NCBI GenBank assembly: GCA_964451605.1
Contig: CAYVJA010000014.1
Location: forward strand, 1 to 52,028
Origin: JAQVSH01 sp964451605
Lineage (GTDB): Bacteria > Bacteroidota > Bacteroidia > Bacteroidales > UBA4181
DNA length: 52,028 nucleotides
Reading direction: 5' to 3'
Within the stretch, counting starts at the first letter, position 1. Every line of letters begins with the position of its first letter. The translations under genes were made by a program, and so were the position numbers. Under the pieces are notes generated by a model. It ran no database searches and was not told where the DNA came from. It worked only from the letters and a program-made list of their open reading frames with translations. Positions 40,587-48,317 of this stretch are shown piece by piece.

Positions 40587-41813
40587 TTACTGAGGTGATA
40601 CCGTTCCGGGATTTGCGGCCTCCTCCTTGCCGTCAGCCTCCTGAGTTGCAAGAAGCGGATCGGTGAGCGCCAATTCTTCATCCTCTTCCAATCCCTCCAG
40701 GACAACGGCATAGTCGGCATTAGAGGCTNNNNNNNNNNGTTTACTGACATAGACATATTCGCCAGCCTCATCTCTGAAAAGCGATTCCAGAGGAATATAG
40801 AGCACATCGGGCTGCTCGTGCGTTACAATACGGCAACTCACCGTGAGCCCGGGAAGAAGATTCCGGCTCTGTCCTTCAATTTGAATGGTTACGGGAAATA
40901 CCTTAAGCTGCGAACGGTAATCTTTGGTGGTGGCCAGATTGGCAATTCGTGTCACCTTTCCCTGATAAATGGTATCGGAATAGGCATCGGGGCGGATAAT
41001 TACCCTTTGTCCCACCTGCAGTTTTGAAACATCTACTTCGCTCACCTTTACCTCGGCCACCATCACACTCAAATCGGGAAGATCTATCAGGGCGCTGCTA
41101 CTGTAAGGCTGATCGCCAACACCCCACTTCTTATCGGTACTCCAATTTTCGCGAATAATGGCAATTCCGCGTGAAGGACTCAGCACAAACAGATTATTCA
41201 GCGCATCCTGGGCCTCACGCAAATAGCCTTCGGTACGCGATACATTATAGTTTTTTTGAACCAACTCCTCCTGATGTACCCGTTTCCGGTTTTCTATCTG
41301 CTCCTCGGCCCGCTCCAGGGCAATGGCAGCTGTCTCCAGACGCAACTCACCCTCAAGACGGGTCACCTCTGCCTCGTAACCGGCAGCCTGCTCCGAATTA
41401 ATTTTGGAAATTTCGTAGGCGAGCCGCGACGATTCCAGGTCGGCTTTCAGATCTTCAATCTCCGACTGTTGGGTCATCTTCAGCTTCTCCAGTTCGGCAC
41501 GGGCGCTCTCCAACTGCTGTTCGTAGGTTACCAACATACTTTTCAGCTCGGTAGGATCGAAAACCATCAGGGTATCGCCCTTCTCCACCTCTTTCCCGTC
41601 GCGGACCATCTGAATAATTTTCATAGATCCGTAACGCGACGAAACCAAAGGAGGGGTAAGCACGGTGGAGTTTAAGGCACTCACCTCTCCTTCCTCGACA
41701 AGCTCTTCGATAAAAGCGCCACGTTTTACAAGGGAAGTCTCCACCTCCTGTTCATTTCTTGAAGAGCAGGAACAAACCAAAAGGCAAAACAACAGAAATA
41801 TCAGTTTCTTCAT
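40587..41813 (-). CDS. Efflux adaptor lipoprotein (HlyD/MacA-like), second of three (assembly gap)
   Basis: About 408 residues plus gap. Lipoprotein signal peptide ending LLVCSCSSR (Cys about 16). Lipoyl half (MVRDGKEVEKGDTLMVFDPTE), coiled coil (about 75-190), second lipoyl half (NLFVLSPSRGIAIIREN) and a beta-barrel (AEVKVSEVDVSKLQVGQRV) follow in order. Ten Ns (40729-40738) fall in the C-terminal membrane-proximal domain between YVYVSK and ASNADYAV. Aligning with the first adaptor suggests about 12 residues belong there rather than four. The frame is kept on both sides, so the gene is probably intact. Confidence 0.88.
   Translation of the reverse strand: MKKLIFLLFCLLVCSCSSRNEQEVETSLVKRGAFIEELVEEGEVSALNSTVLTPPLVSSRYGSMKIIQMVRDGKEVEKGDTLMVFDPTELKSMLVTYEQQLESARAELEKLKMTQQSEIEDLKADLESSRLAYEISKINSEQAAGYEAEVTRLEGELRLETAAIALERAEEQIENRKRVHQEELVQKNYNVSRTEGYLREAQDALNNLFVLSPSRGIAIIRENWSTDKKWGVGDQPYSSSALIDLPDLSVMVAEVKVSEVDVSKLQVGQRVIIRPDAYSDTIYQGKVTRIANLATTKDYRSQLKVFPVTIQIEGQSRNLLPGLTVSCRIVTHEQPDVLYIPLESLFRDEAGEYVYVSKXXXXASNADYAVVLEGLEEDEELALTDPLLATQEADGKEEAANPGTVSPQ
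40729..40738. other. Assembly gap (10 N) inside the second adaptor gene
   Basis: Ten Ns. Comparison with the paralogue at 41823-43151 (FVYLQE, twelve residues, FSNSAQTV) suggests that roughly 34 bases are missing instead of 10, a difference that keeps the reading frame. Confidence 0.95.
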
Positions 41814-41822
41814 ATTGTACGA

Positions 41823-43151
41823 CTATTTATCGGACAAAGGTTTTGCCTTTGCCTTAAGAATTCTACTATGGTGGGGCTCGGTAAGCGCTACCGTCTGATC
41901 CGGTTCAAGCCCCTTCGACACCACCGTCTGGGCACTGTTCGAAAATCCGGTTTCAACCGGAACCTCTTTAAACTTGCCGTTCTCCTGCAGATAGACAAAC
42001 TTCAGACTGTCGCGCGAATGAATGGCAACGGAAGGAAGCACCAGACACTCTTTTGCCTCGTTCAGGACAATTTCGCATCGGGCGCTGAGCCCCGGCTTCA
42101 TTTGTAAATGGCAACTATCCACGCTCAGGATCAATTCGTATCGTTTCACCGACGAACCCGAAGAGTACTGCATAACCGCCCCCTCTAACGATTTCTTAAC
42201 CACCTTTCCGGTGGTTGTAACGCCCTGACCCGATTCCACCCGGATATTGACCCGCTGATTGAGCTCTACCCTTTTAAAATCGACTTCGGGAACCAGCGCA
42301 ACAATCTGCATCTCAGATAAATCGGGCATCTGAAGCACCTGCGAGTTCAGAAAAGGCATCAACTGGCTCCCCTCCTTAATGGCTCCTCCATAGCTGCCGC
42401 TGCCTCCTTCGCTCGACATTACATAGACCGTGGGTGCCACCACATGCATTACCATACCGCGAAAAGGGGCCGTAATAAACAATTCACCGCGCTCACGATC
42501 TACCTGCTGCAGATTGTTTTTGGCCACGACCAGACGCGATTTCAAAGCTCTCGTATCCGATTCGGCAATCGCCTTTTTGGCCACAAACCGTTTCTCCAGC
42601 TTGGAACGCTGGATCATAGCCTGTTGGTATTTCAGATCGAGCAACTTTTTCTGCACCTCCGGAACAAATTGCCGTTGAATAGAGTCTAGCCCGGTAATGG
42701 CAATCTCAATTTGGTTGTTCTGCAACTCAAGTTCCAGACCCGTCAGAAGAGAAGCATTAGAAATCTCAAGGTTTATTAAATCGGTTTCGAGCGATTCAAC
42801 CTCCTTCTGCAACATCTCCAACCGTTTCTCCATATCGGTCGATGAAAGCACACAGACTGTATCACCCTTCTCGACAACCTGCCCCTCAGGAGTCAGTTTA
42901 ATCACAGTAAGTCCTGACAACCGGGGCGCAACAATGGAGTGATTACGAACTGCCTGAATGGTTCCGGAAACTTCCAGAACTTCACGGTACTCGCCCTGAG
43001 ATACTGTATAGGTTACCACGGGTCTGTCGGGCGAAGAACAGGCAAAAAGCTGCAAAAGAAGCAGCGGCAGGAGGAGTCTGTTTTGAGAGAGCGGTTTCAC
43101 TAACGGAAAAAAAAGTTCTATGAACAGAAACTCGCCATCAAACATATCCAT
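41823..43151 (-). CDS. Efflux adaptor lipoprotein (HlyD/MacA-like), first of three
   Basis: 442 residues from 43151. A GTG at 43100 would give a cleaner lipoprotein signal peptide (basic start, LLLPLLLLQLFACSS) and 425 residues, and I think it at least as likely. The body has LTPEGQVVEKGDTVCVLS (first lipoyl half), a long coiled coil (about 130-250), ELFITAPFRGMVMHVVAP (second half), a beta-barrel (VALVPEVDFKRVELNQRV) and a C-terminal domain. It is the first gene of the five-gene efflux operon, 9 bases before the next adaptor. Three different adaptors for one permease is unusual. Confidence 0.88.
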   Translation of the reverse strand: MDMFDGEFLFIELFFPLVKPLSQNRLLLPLLLLQLFACSSPDRPVVTYTVSQGEYREVLEVSGTIQAVRNHSIVAPRLSGLTVIKLTPEGQVVEKGDTVCVLSSTDMEKRLEMLQKEVESLETDLINLEISNASLLTGLELELQNNQIEIAITGLDSIQRQFVPEVQKKLLDLKYQQAMIQRSKLEKRFVAKKAIAESDTRALKSRLVVAKNNLQQVDRERGELFITAPFRGMVMHVVAPTVYVMSSEGGSGSYGGAIKEGSQLMPFLNSQVLQMPDLSEMQIVALVPEVDFKRVELNQRVNIRVESGQGVTTTGKVVKKSLEGAVMQYSSGSSVKRYELILSVDSCHLQMKPGLSARCEIVLNEAKECLVLPSVAIHSRDSLKFVYLQENGKFKEVPVETGFSNSAQTVVSKGLEPDQTVALTEPHHSRILKAKAKPLSDK

Positions 43152-43195
43152 TTATCCTGATACTTTAATGGGAAAAGCGTATGAATTAACGATTT

Positions 43196-43681
43196 TTAGG
43201 AAATTTGTGCAAGCACTACCACATAGTTCTTTCCGTACTTTTTGGCACATTTGGGGCAAGTGGTATACCACATGTACCATTTTTTTACAGAGAAACCCTT
43301 AGCGGAGGCCGCTTTTTCGAAATCGGCGCACCATTTGCCGGTATCGCGAAAAGGGCCCTCGTACACCCTACTATAAAAATTGCCACTCAGGGTGGTATTC
43401 TCAATACCGGGAACCTCTTTATCAACCTCAAGATAGAGATACATCCGCCACTTTGAACGATGATCGGAAAGACAGAGACCCGACGGAGAGGCCGCATCTG
43501 CGGCTCTTAAGCGGGAATCGAGCAGCCGCATGGCCCCCCCGAAATTCAAGGGCATATAAAAGAAGGTACACACGGTTGTTTTTACAAACCGTTTTTGGCT
43601 CCAGCTAATTTCTACGTCGTTCCAGGGGGCCGGATCGAAAGGGGGACAACAGACGGGCAAAGGTTCTTCGGATGTTTTCAT
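43196..43681 (-). CDS. Conserved GyrI-like small protein
   Basis: 161 residues, no signal peptide. The pattern (MPLNFGGAMRLLD, LCLSDHRSKWRMYLYLEVD, VYEGPFRDTGKWCADFE, KKWYMWYTTCPKCAKKYGKNYVVVLAQ) resembles the GyrI-like/effector-binding fold family. These small proteins bind ligands or act as hydrolases in some members. A C..C pair near the C-terminus (TCPKCAKKYG) and a Cys pair near the N-terminus (VCCPPFDPAPW) could bind metal. It is 44 bases upstream of the first adaptor gene on the same strand and could be co-transcribed with the efflux operon as a ligand-binding protein. Function not established. Confidence 0.7.
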   Translation of the reverse strand: MKTSEEPLPVCCPPFDPAPWNDVEISWSQKRFVKTTVCTFFYMPLNFGGAMRLLDSRLRAADAASPSGLCLSDHRSKWRMYLYLEVDKEVPGIENTTLSGNFYSRVYEGPFRDTGKWCADFEKAASAKGFSVKKWYMWYTTCPKCAKKYGKNYVVVLAQIS

Positions 43682-43752
43682 GGTTCAGAGAAGTTAGAAA
43701 AATCAGAAATGAGATGTAATAATACAATAAAAGAATAGAGATAATAGCATCC

Positions 43753-43826
43753 TATGCACTAATTTTGAGCCTGCACCGCCCCGTTCGATTCAATCTCTCT
43801 ATGGTAGCCCGATTGTTCCACCTGAT
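43753..43826 (+). pseudogene. Diverged duplicate of the mtgA promoter and start, cut by gap (probably a strain-variant contig end)
   Basis: These 74 bases mirror 43837-43909 across the N gap. The first 22 bases are identical, the middle is diverged, and both end in a matching start (encoding MVARLFHL here, MIARLFRL in the intact copy). The copy stops at the gap exactly where the second begins again from its own first base. This is what an unmerged overlap of two strain variants would look like; a real tandem duplication of mtgA is less likely. Confidence 0.7.
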
Positions 43827-43836
43827 NNNNNNNNNN
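43827..43836. other. Assembly gap (10 N) between two copies of the mtgA start region
   Basis: Ten Ns flanked by two similar sequences of about 74 bases. The gap size is probably arbitrary, and the true distance could be negative (the two ends overlap). Confidence 0.95.
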
Positions 43837-43843
43837 TATGCAC

Positions 43844-43851
43844 TAATTTTG
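43844..43851 (+). promoter_or_regulatory. Candidate -7 box (TAATTTTG) for mtgA
   Basis: An exact TAnnTTTG match 32 bases before the mtgA start. It is also present in the duplicate copy at 43760-43767, within the stretch that is identical between the two copies, which supports functional conservation. A -33 box is not recognisable, partly because the gap lies there. Confidence 0.45.
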
Positions 43852-43883
43852 AGCCTGCCACACTTCGTCTTTTCAACGTTACT

Positions 43884-44564
43884 ATGATTGCCCGATTGTT
43901 CCGCCTGATCCGAAAGTTGGTCCTCTGGTTTTTTGTGAGCACCTTGGTAGTGGTGATCCTCTATCGGTTTGTGCCCATTCCTGCCACACCCCTCATGGCC
44001 ATCAGATCTGTGCAGAAACTGATCCAGGGCAAAAAGCCCGCATTTCATTACCGATGGGTATCCGGCCGTCAGATTTCGGATCATCTTCGCCTTGCCGTAG
44101 TGGCCTCCGAAGATCAACGTTTCTTTACGCATTGGGGGTTCGATCTGGTTGAAATAAAGAGAGCGGTGGAAGAGAACAAAGAACGCCAACGGCCCAGGGG
44201 TGCCAGCACCATCAGTCAGCAGACTGCGAAAAACCTCTTTCTCTGGCCTCAATCGTCATGGCTCCGAAAAGGGTTGGAAACCTGGTTCACCCTGCTCATT
44301 GAACTATTCTGGAGCAAGGAGCGAATCCTCGAAGTCTATCTCAACTGTATTGAAACAGGCGATGGTATTTACGGTGCCGAAGCAGTGGCCCGTGAACATT
44401 TCGGAACCACCGCGCTGAAACTGACGCCGGCCCAATCGGCCCTTATCGCGGCCACCCTTCCCAATCCCCGCCGGTTCAATTCGCAAAAGCCCTCTCCCTA
44501 TCTGCGCCAACGACAACAACAGATCCTGAGGCAGATGAGCTACCTTGCACTTCCCGAAAAATAA
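43884..44564 (+). CDS. mtgA: Monofunctional peptidoglycan glycosyltransferase
   Basis: 226 residues with one N-terminal membrane helix (about 10-30; LVLWFFVSTLVVVILY) and a GT51 lysozyme-like domain. VVASEDQRFFTHWGFD (about 72-87) contains the catalytic Glu. RGASTISQQTAKNLFLWP is the second GT51 motif. KERILEVYLNCIETGDGIYG holds the second catalytic Glu, and AALIAATLPNPRRF-like residues close the domain. No transpeptidase domain is present, so it polymerises lipid II glycan strands only. It lies immediately after an assembly gap; the ATG at 43884 is supported by both sequence copies. Confidence 0.95.
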   Translation: MIARLFRLIRKLVLWFFVSTLVVVILYRFVPIPATPLMAIRSVQKLIQGKKPAFHYRWVSGRQISDHLRLAVVASEDQRFFTHWGFDLVEIKRAVEENKERQRPRGASTISQQTAKNLFLWPQSSWLRKGLETWFTLLIELFWSKERILEVYLNCIETGDGIYGAEAVAREHFGTTALKLTPAQSALIAATLPNPRRFNSQKPSPYLRQRQQQILRQMSYLALPEK

Positions 44565-44618
44565 CTTCCCTTCGACGCACCTCAAAAACCGAAAATACCC
44601 ATAACAACAGCTACCCCC

Positions 44619-46058
44619 ATGCTAAAACAAACTATCTTCCCGCTGCTTGCCTCTCTGTTAACGATTCTGCTCCTTTCGCAATGCGAACATGAGAATACCG
44701 AACGTTACCGCTTTTCGTTCCGCTTTCTTACCGAAAACTACAAACCGCTTAACTACACCGAAAACTCAGTGGTAACCGGTCTGGCTCCCGATCTACTGAA
44801 AGAGATCTGCCTGCAACTGCATATCCCGTATAAAGTAGAGACGCTTCCCTGGGAAGAGGCCTACCAGGCCGTCCAAAACAGTTCGAATGCCGTTCTCTTT
44901 TCGATGATCATGGAGCCGGAACGGAAAGAACTTTTCAAATGGGCCGGCCCCATCGCCTCGCTCGACTGGTACTTCTACCAGAAAGCACCGGGCACCCTGC
45001 AACTGAACTCGCTCGAGGATGCCAAATCCGTACAGAAAATTGGTGTTCTGGCCGATTATTCCATTGAGCAGTACCTGGTTGCGGAGGGATTCACCAATCT
45101 GGTCTATTGCGAAGATAACGTGGATGCCTTTCAAAAACTGCTGAGCGGAGAGATAGACCTCTTCCCTTCCGACCGTTTTACGGCCGAAGCAGCTCTGCAT
45201 TCCATTCAGCGCACCCTGTTTCATGTATCGGAGAGGATAACCATCAAAACCGACCTGGTCTATTTTGCCTTTAATCGCAATATCCCCGACGATGTAGTGG
45301 CCGACTTCCAGGAAGCTATCGATGAGCAGAAACAAAACGGTACCTTACCGGGCCTTACCCGAAAATATTTACGCTCTTCCGATGCTCCGGGTATCCTGTC
45401 TATTTACACCGAACAGTACCCTCCCCTCTCCTTCCGTAATAATGAGGGGGAGATTACTGGTTTCGGCACCGATCTGGTAAACGAGATCATGAAACGAAAC
45501 CACCTCTATGCCGACACCAAACTCTCCTCATGGAGCAACGGATACAACCTTGCACTGACAAACCCCAATGTCTGCCTCTTTACTATGGATCGCACCCCGC
45601 TCAGAGAGGAGTTATTCCACTGGATCGGGCCCATCGGCACCAATACCACATGGATTTACACCCGCAAAGATTCGGGTATCTCTATCGAGTCGATAGATGA
45701 TGCAAAAGAACTATCCTCGTTAGGTACAGTGAGTTCTTGGTTTTCCGATCAATATCTCAGAGATCTGGGTTTTACCAACCTGGTTTCGCATACCGATCCA
45801 AAGGTGATGGTCGAGAGGTTTATGGCGGGCGAAATCGAGGCCTTTGTCTGCTCGGGCGTGACCTTTCCCACCATCCTGCAACAACTGGGTTACAGCTACA
45901 ATGAGGTGGAGCCTGCCTTCTCGCTTATGTCGTCCGATTACTACATCGCTCTGTCGCTGGGCACGCCGGAGGCAATGGTTACTCAGTGGCAGGAGACATT
46001 CGAAGGCATGCAGGACGATGGCACCTACGATATTATCTATGCCAAATGGCTTGAATAA
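44619..46058 (+). CDS. Lipoprotein with two tandem solute-binding (SBP_bac_3) domains
   Basis: 479 residues. Signal peptide ending LLLSQCEH, so a probable lipoprotein (Cys about 22). Two complete family-3 solute-binding domains follow in tandem: first about 28-255 (FSFRFLTENYKPLNY ... DDVVADFQEAIDEQKQNGTL), second about 262-479 (LSIYTEQYPPLSFRNNEGE ... MVTQWQETFEGMQDDGTY). Each has the lobe pattern ending in a GTxxxIxxKWL-like helix. Family-3 domains bind amino acids or other small polar ligands. No ABC permease or ATPase is adjacent, and it may act as a sensor or scavenging protein. It starts 54 bases after mtgA on the same strand. Confidence 0.88.
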   Translation: MLKQTIFPLLASLLTILLLSQCEHENTERYRFSFRFLTENYKPLNYTENSVVTGLAPDLLKEICLQLHIPYKVETLPWEEAYQAVQNSSNAVLFSMIMEPERKELFKWAGPIASLDWYFYQKAPGTLQLNSLEDAKSVQKIGVLADYSIEQYLVAEGFTNLVYCEDNVDAFQKLLSGEIDLFPSDRFTAEAALHSIQRTLFHVSERITIKTDLVYFAFNRNIPDDVVADFQEAIDEQKQNGTLPGLTRKYLRSSDAPGILSIYTEQYPPLSFRNNEGEITGFGTDLVNEIMKRNHLYADTKLSSWSNGYNLALTNPNVCLFTMDRTPLREELFHWIGPIGTNTTWIYTRKDSGISIESIDDAKELSSLGTVSSWFSDQYLRDLGFTNLVSHTDPKVMVERFMAGEIEAFVCSGVTFPTILQQLGYSYNEVEPAFSLMSSDYYIALSLGTPEAMVTQWQETFEGMQDDGTYDIIYAKWLE

Positions 46059-46074
46059 ACAGAGAGGTATTCAC

Positions 46075-48246
46075 TTACTGCATGAGATACCAGCGATAGC
46101 TTTTTGCCGGAATGGTGGTTTTCAGTTCGATGCAATAGTCGCGGCTGACAGGCAAAACGTTCTCTTTTCCCGCATCATCGGTAAGCCTTACCTTTTTGTG
46201 CAGGCCGGTATAATAGACCGGAACCCGAAGGGTACGGGTGATAGGTTCGCTGAGCGGATTAAAGAGCATTAGCATTCCTTTGTGCACCTGGTCAGGAGCA
46301 ACATGTAAAAATCCGTCCCAGTCGCGACCATCGGCCCTGCGAAGATGGATTAGATCGGCATTCAGGATATCCCGGTACTGTTTATACCAGGTAAGGGTTT
46401 CTACAACAACCTTTTTGGTCTTTTCCGTATCGTACAGACGCGGACCGCGATAACATGCCTGTACACCGGCGCCATAGTATTGCATCATCAGTTGTTTGTA
46501 ATCATCCAGATGTTGCTCCAACGGCTCCAGGATGGCATCTTCTCCCCCGCCGTGATAACGGGTCAGTGGCACAAATCCCCAACCCATAGAGGGGGTTTTT
46601 TCCCAGGTCCCGTCGAAAATATTCTGACGGTTGAGAATTTTTTGCTGTTCGCGCGAAAGCGAGAAGTTGACTTCACGGTATCCCAATGCAATTTTATTGG
46701 AACCATCCAGAAAATACCAATCGGGGGCATTCACATAGATACCCTGTTCACAGCACCAGCGATAGAGTCCTTTCTGCATCTCCATCTGACGCCACTGCGA
46801 ATCGCCCAGATTTTTGTGTCCGGGATGTACTGTCGAAGCGCACACATCGCCGGGGTATGGCCCGTCATTTTCGAAAATATCGAAGCCTGTTTCCGACAGG
46901 AAGTATTTCAATTTTTCGACATACGACAGACCCCATCGACTGCCAAAACAGGGTGCGTGCCCAAAAAAGGCAGCCGCATCGGGTTTCCCGGTGACCGGGT
47001 CAATCACATCGTGTTCGTCGCTGATCCGGCGTGAACTGAATAGGGAATATCCGCCTATCCTGATCCCTTTTTGGTGGGCGTAATCGGCCAACGCTTTCCA
47101 TCTTAAGATATTGGCAGTTGTGGTATCTTCCAGGTTGCAATGACTGCCAAAACTCAGAATTAAAGCCTCGTACCCCGTTTCGGCACACTGCTCTATTGCA
47201 CTCTTTACCTCCTCGTCATTTCGGCTGACCAAATGCATGAAGAGAGGGTTCTGGGTTGTCCAGGGGGCCACCGCTGCATACATCCTGCGGATGGCAAGTC
47301 CGCGCCGTTCGCGGTCGTAGCTGTCGAGAAGCAGTTGGTGTGTACGCACCGAAGTAAACACCTCTCCGGGGTTTACAGCAACTTCGGTAACCTTTTCGGG
47401 ATACACCTCGAGCAAACAGGGAGTCTGATAGTTGTAATTCACCTGTGAGGTATACAAAGAATCGGTTTTCCAGTGGGTGGTCTGATCGCTGATGTCGTAA
47501 CGCATGGAATTATTGAATGCATAGTTGGTTTCAATATAAATGCCATGCTGTTTTTTCATCTGTTCCGGAGTACCCACTACGGCGCTCTCCTCCTCTACCA
47601 GGGCCAGCACCTCATTAACCACCCGGTTAACCGTAATGGAACGTCCGGAGCCGTTAGTAATGGAAATCCATTTGACTATCAATGGGATACCATCGTACAA
47701 TTCGTAATGCACAGCGATCTCCACTCCCGGAAGAGCGGATGATGCATAGATCATCTTCACCACTTTCCCGCCAAGAGGCTTCGTATTTCGGGCCCAAAAG
47801 CTCTTCTTCCAGTTGATATAGGGCTTTAGCTCTGAAACCGAGAATGATTTGAACTGAAAGTCGTTCTCGTTGGCTGTAAAAGAGTCAACCCATTCCGGTA
47901 AAAGATACGCCTGCTCTTTTTGACCATACAGCCCGCCAACAGAGAGTTTTTTACCGTCTATTACAACTACGGCCTCAGGTTTTACGGCTCGTAAGAGTTG
48001 CTGCCCGTTGCTCAGGTTTTCATAGCCCGTACAAGCCACATTAGGGTGCAACCTGAAGACTCTTTTTACCAGACCGTTGCTCATTATCAGCTCTTTTCCG
48101 TTATCAGAGCACTCGATGGCAGCCTTAAAGCCAGCATTATCAATCAGCCAGTCTCCGGGAATGGGTTGTGCATTTCCGGTGCGAACCAGAAAAAAGAGAT
48201 AAAACACGACGACTGTTTTTACAACTTGCCTTCTGTACAGTATCAT
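46075..48246 (-). CDS. Secreted GH36-like alpha-galactosidase family protein
   Basis: 723 residues with a signal peptide (about 1-26, ending TGNAQ). An N-terminal beta-supersandwich (to about 300; LIMSNGLVKRVFRLHPNVAC) precedes a TIM barrel with LILSFGSHCNLED, YAHQKGIRIGGYSLFSSRR and a probable nucleophile region GFDIFENDGPYPGD (about 450-463). PSMGWGFVPLTRYHGGGEDA and a C-terminal beta domain (MLMLFNPLSEPITRTLRVPV) complete it. This matches the GH-D clan (GH36-like) proteins often named alpha-galactosidases in Bacteroidota. The true specificity is uncertain because the usual GH36 acid/base loop is not clear to me. It is convergent with the tandem solute-binding gene (16-base gap). Confidence 0.75.
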   Translation of the reverse strand: MILYRRQVVKTVVVFYLFFLVRTGNAQPIPGDWLIDNAGFKAAIECSDNGKELIMSNGLVKRVFRLHPNVACTGYENLSNGQQLLRAVKPEAVVVIDGKKLSVGGLYGQKEQAYLLPEWVDSFTANENDFQFKSFSVSELKPYINWKKSFWARNTKPLGGKVVKMIYASSALPGVEIAVHYELYDGIPLIVKWISITNGSGRSITVNRVVNEVLALVEEESAVVGTPEQMKKQHGIYIETNYAFNNSMRYDISDQTTHWKTDSLYTSQVNYNYQTPCLLEVYPEKVTEVAVNPGEVFTSVRTHQLLLDSYDRERRGLAIRRMYAAVAPWTTQNPLFMHLVSRNDEEVKSAIEQCAETGYEALILSFGSHCNLEDTTTANILRWKALADYAHQKGIRIGGYSLFSSRRISDEHDVIDPVTGKPDAAAFFGHAPCFGSRWGLSYVEKLKYFLSETGFDIFENDGPYPGDVCASTVHPGHKNLGDSQWRQMEMQKGLYRWCCEQGIYVNAPDWYFLDGSNKIALGYREVNFSLSREQQKILNRQNIFDGTWEKTPSMGWGFVPLTRYHGGGEDAILEPLEQHLDDYKQLMMQYYGAGVQACYRGPRLYDTEKTKKVVVETLTWYKQYRDILNADLIHLRRADGRDWDGFLHVAPDQVHKGMLMLFNPLSEPITRTLRVPVYYTGLHKKVRLTDDAGKENVLPVSRDYCIELKTTIPAKSYRWYLMQ

Positions 48247-48317
48247 AATATCGAACCATTTAAGAAATGCCCATTCATATACACACGCCTTTCATCGCAG
48301 GTAGAAATCGTTGCCTT

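Noticed and set aside
43752..44252. A minus-strand frame crossing the 10-N gap
   Set aside because: It is antisense to mtgA and repeats the same translated segment at its end because of the duplicated gap flanks, so it is an assembly artefact.
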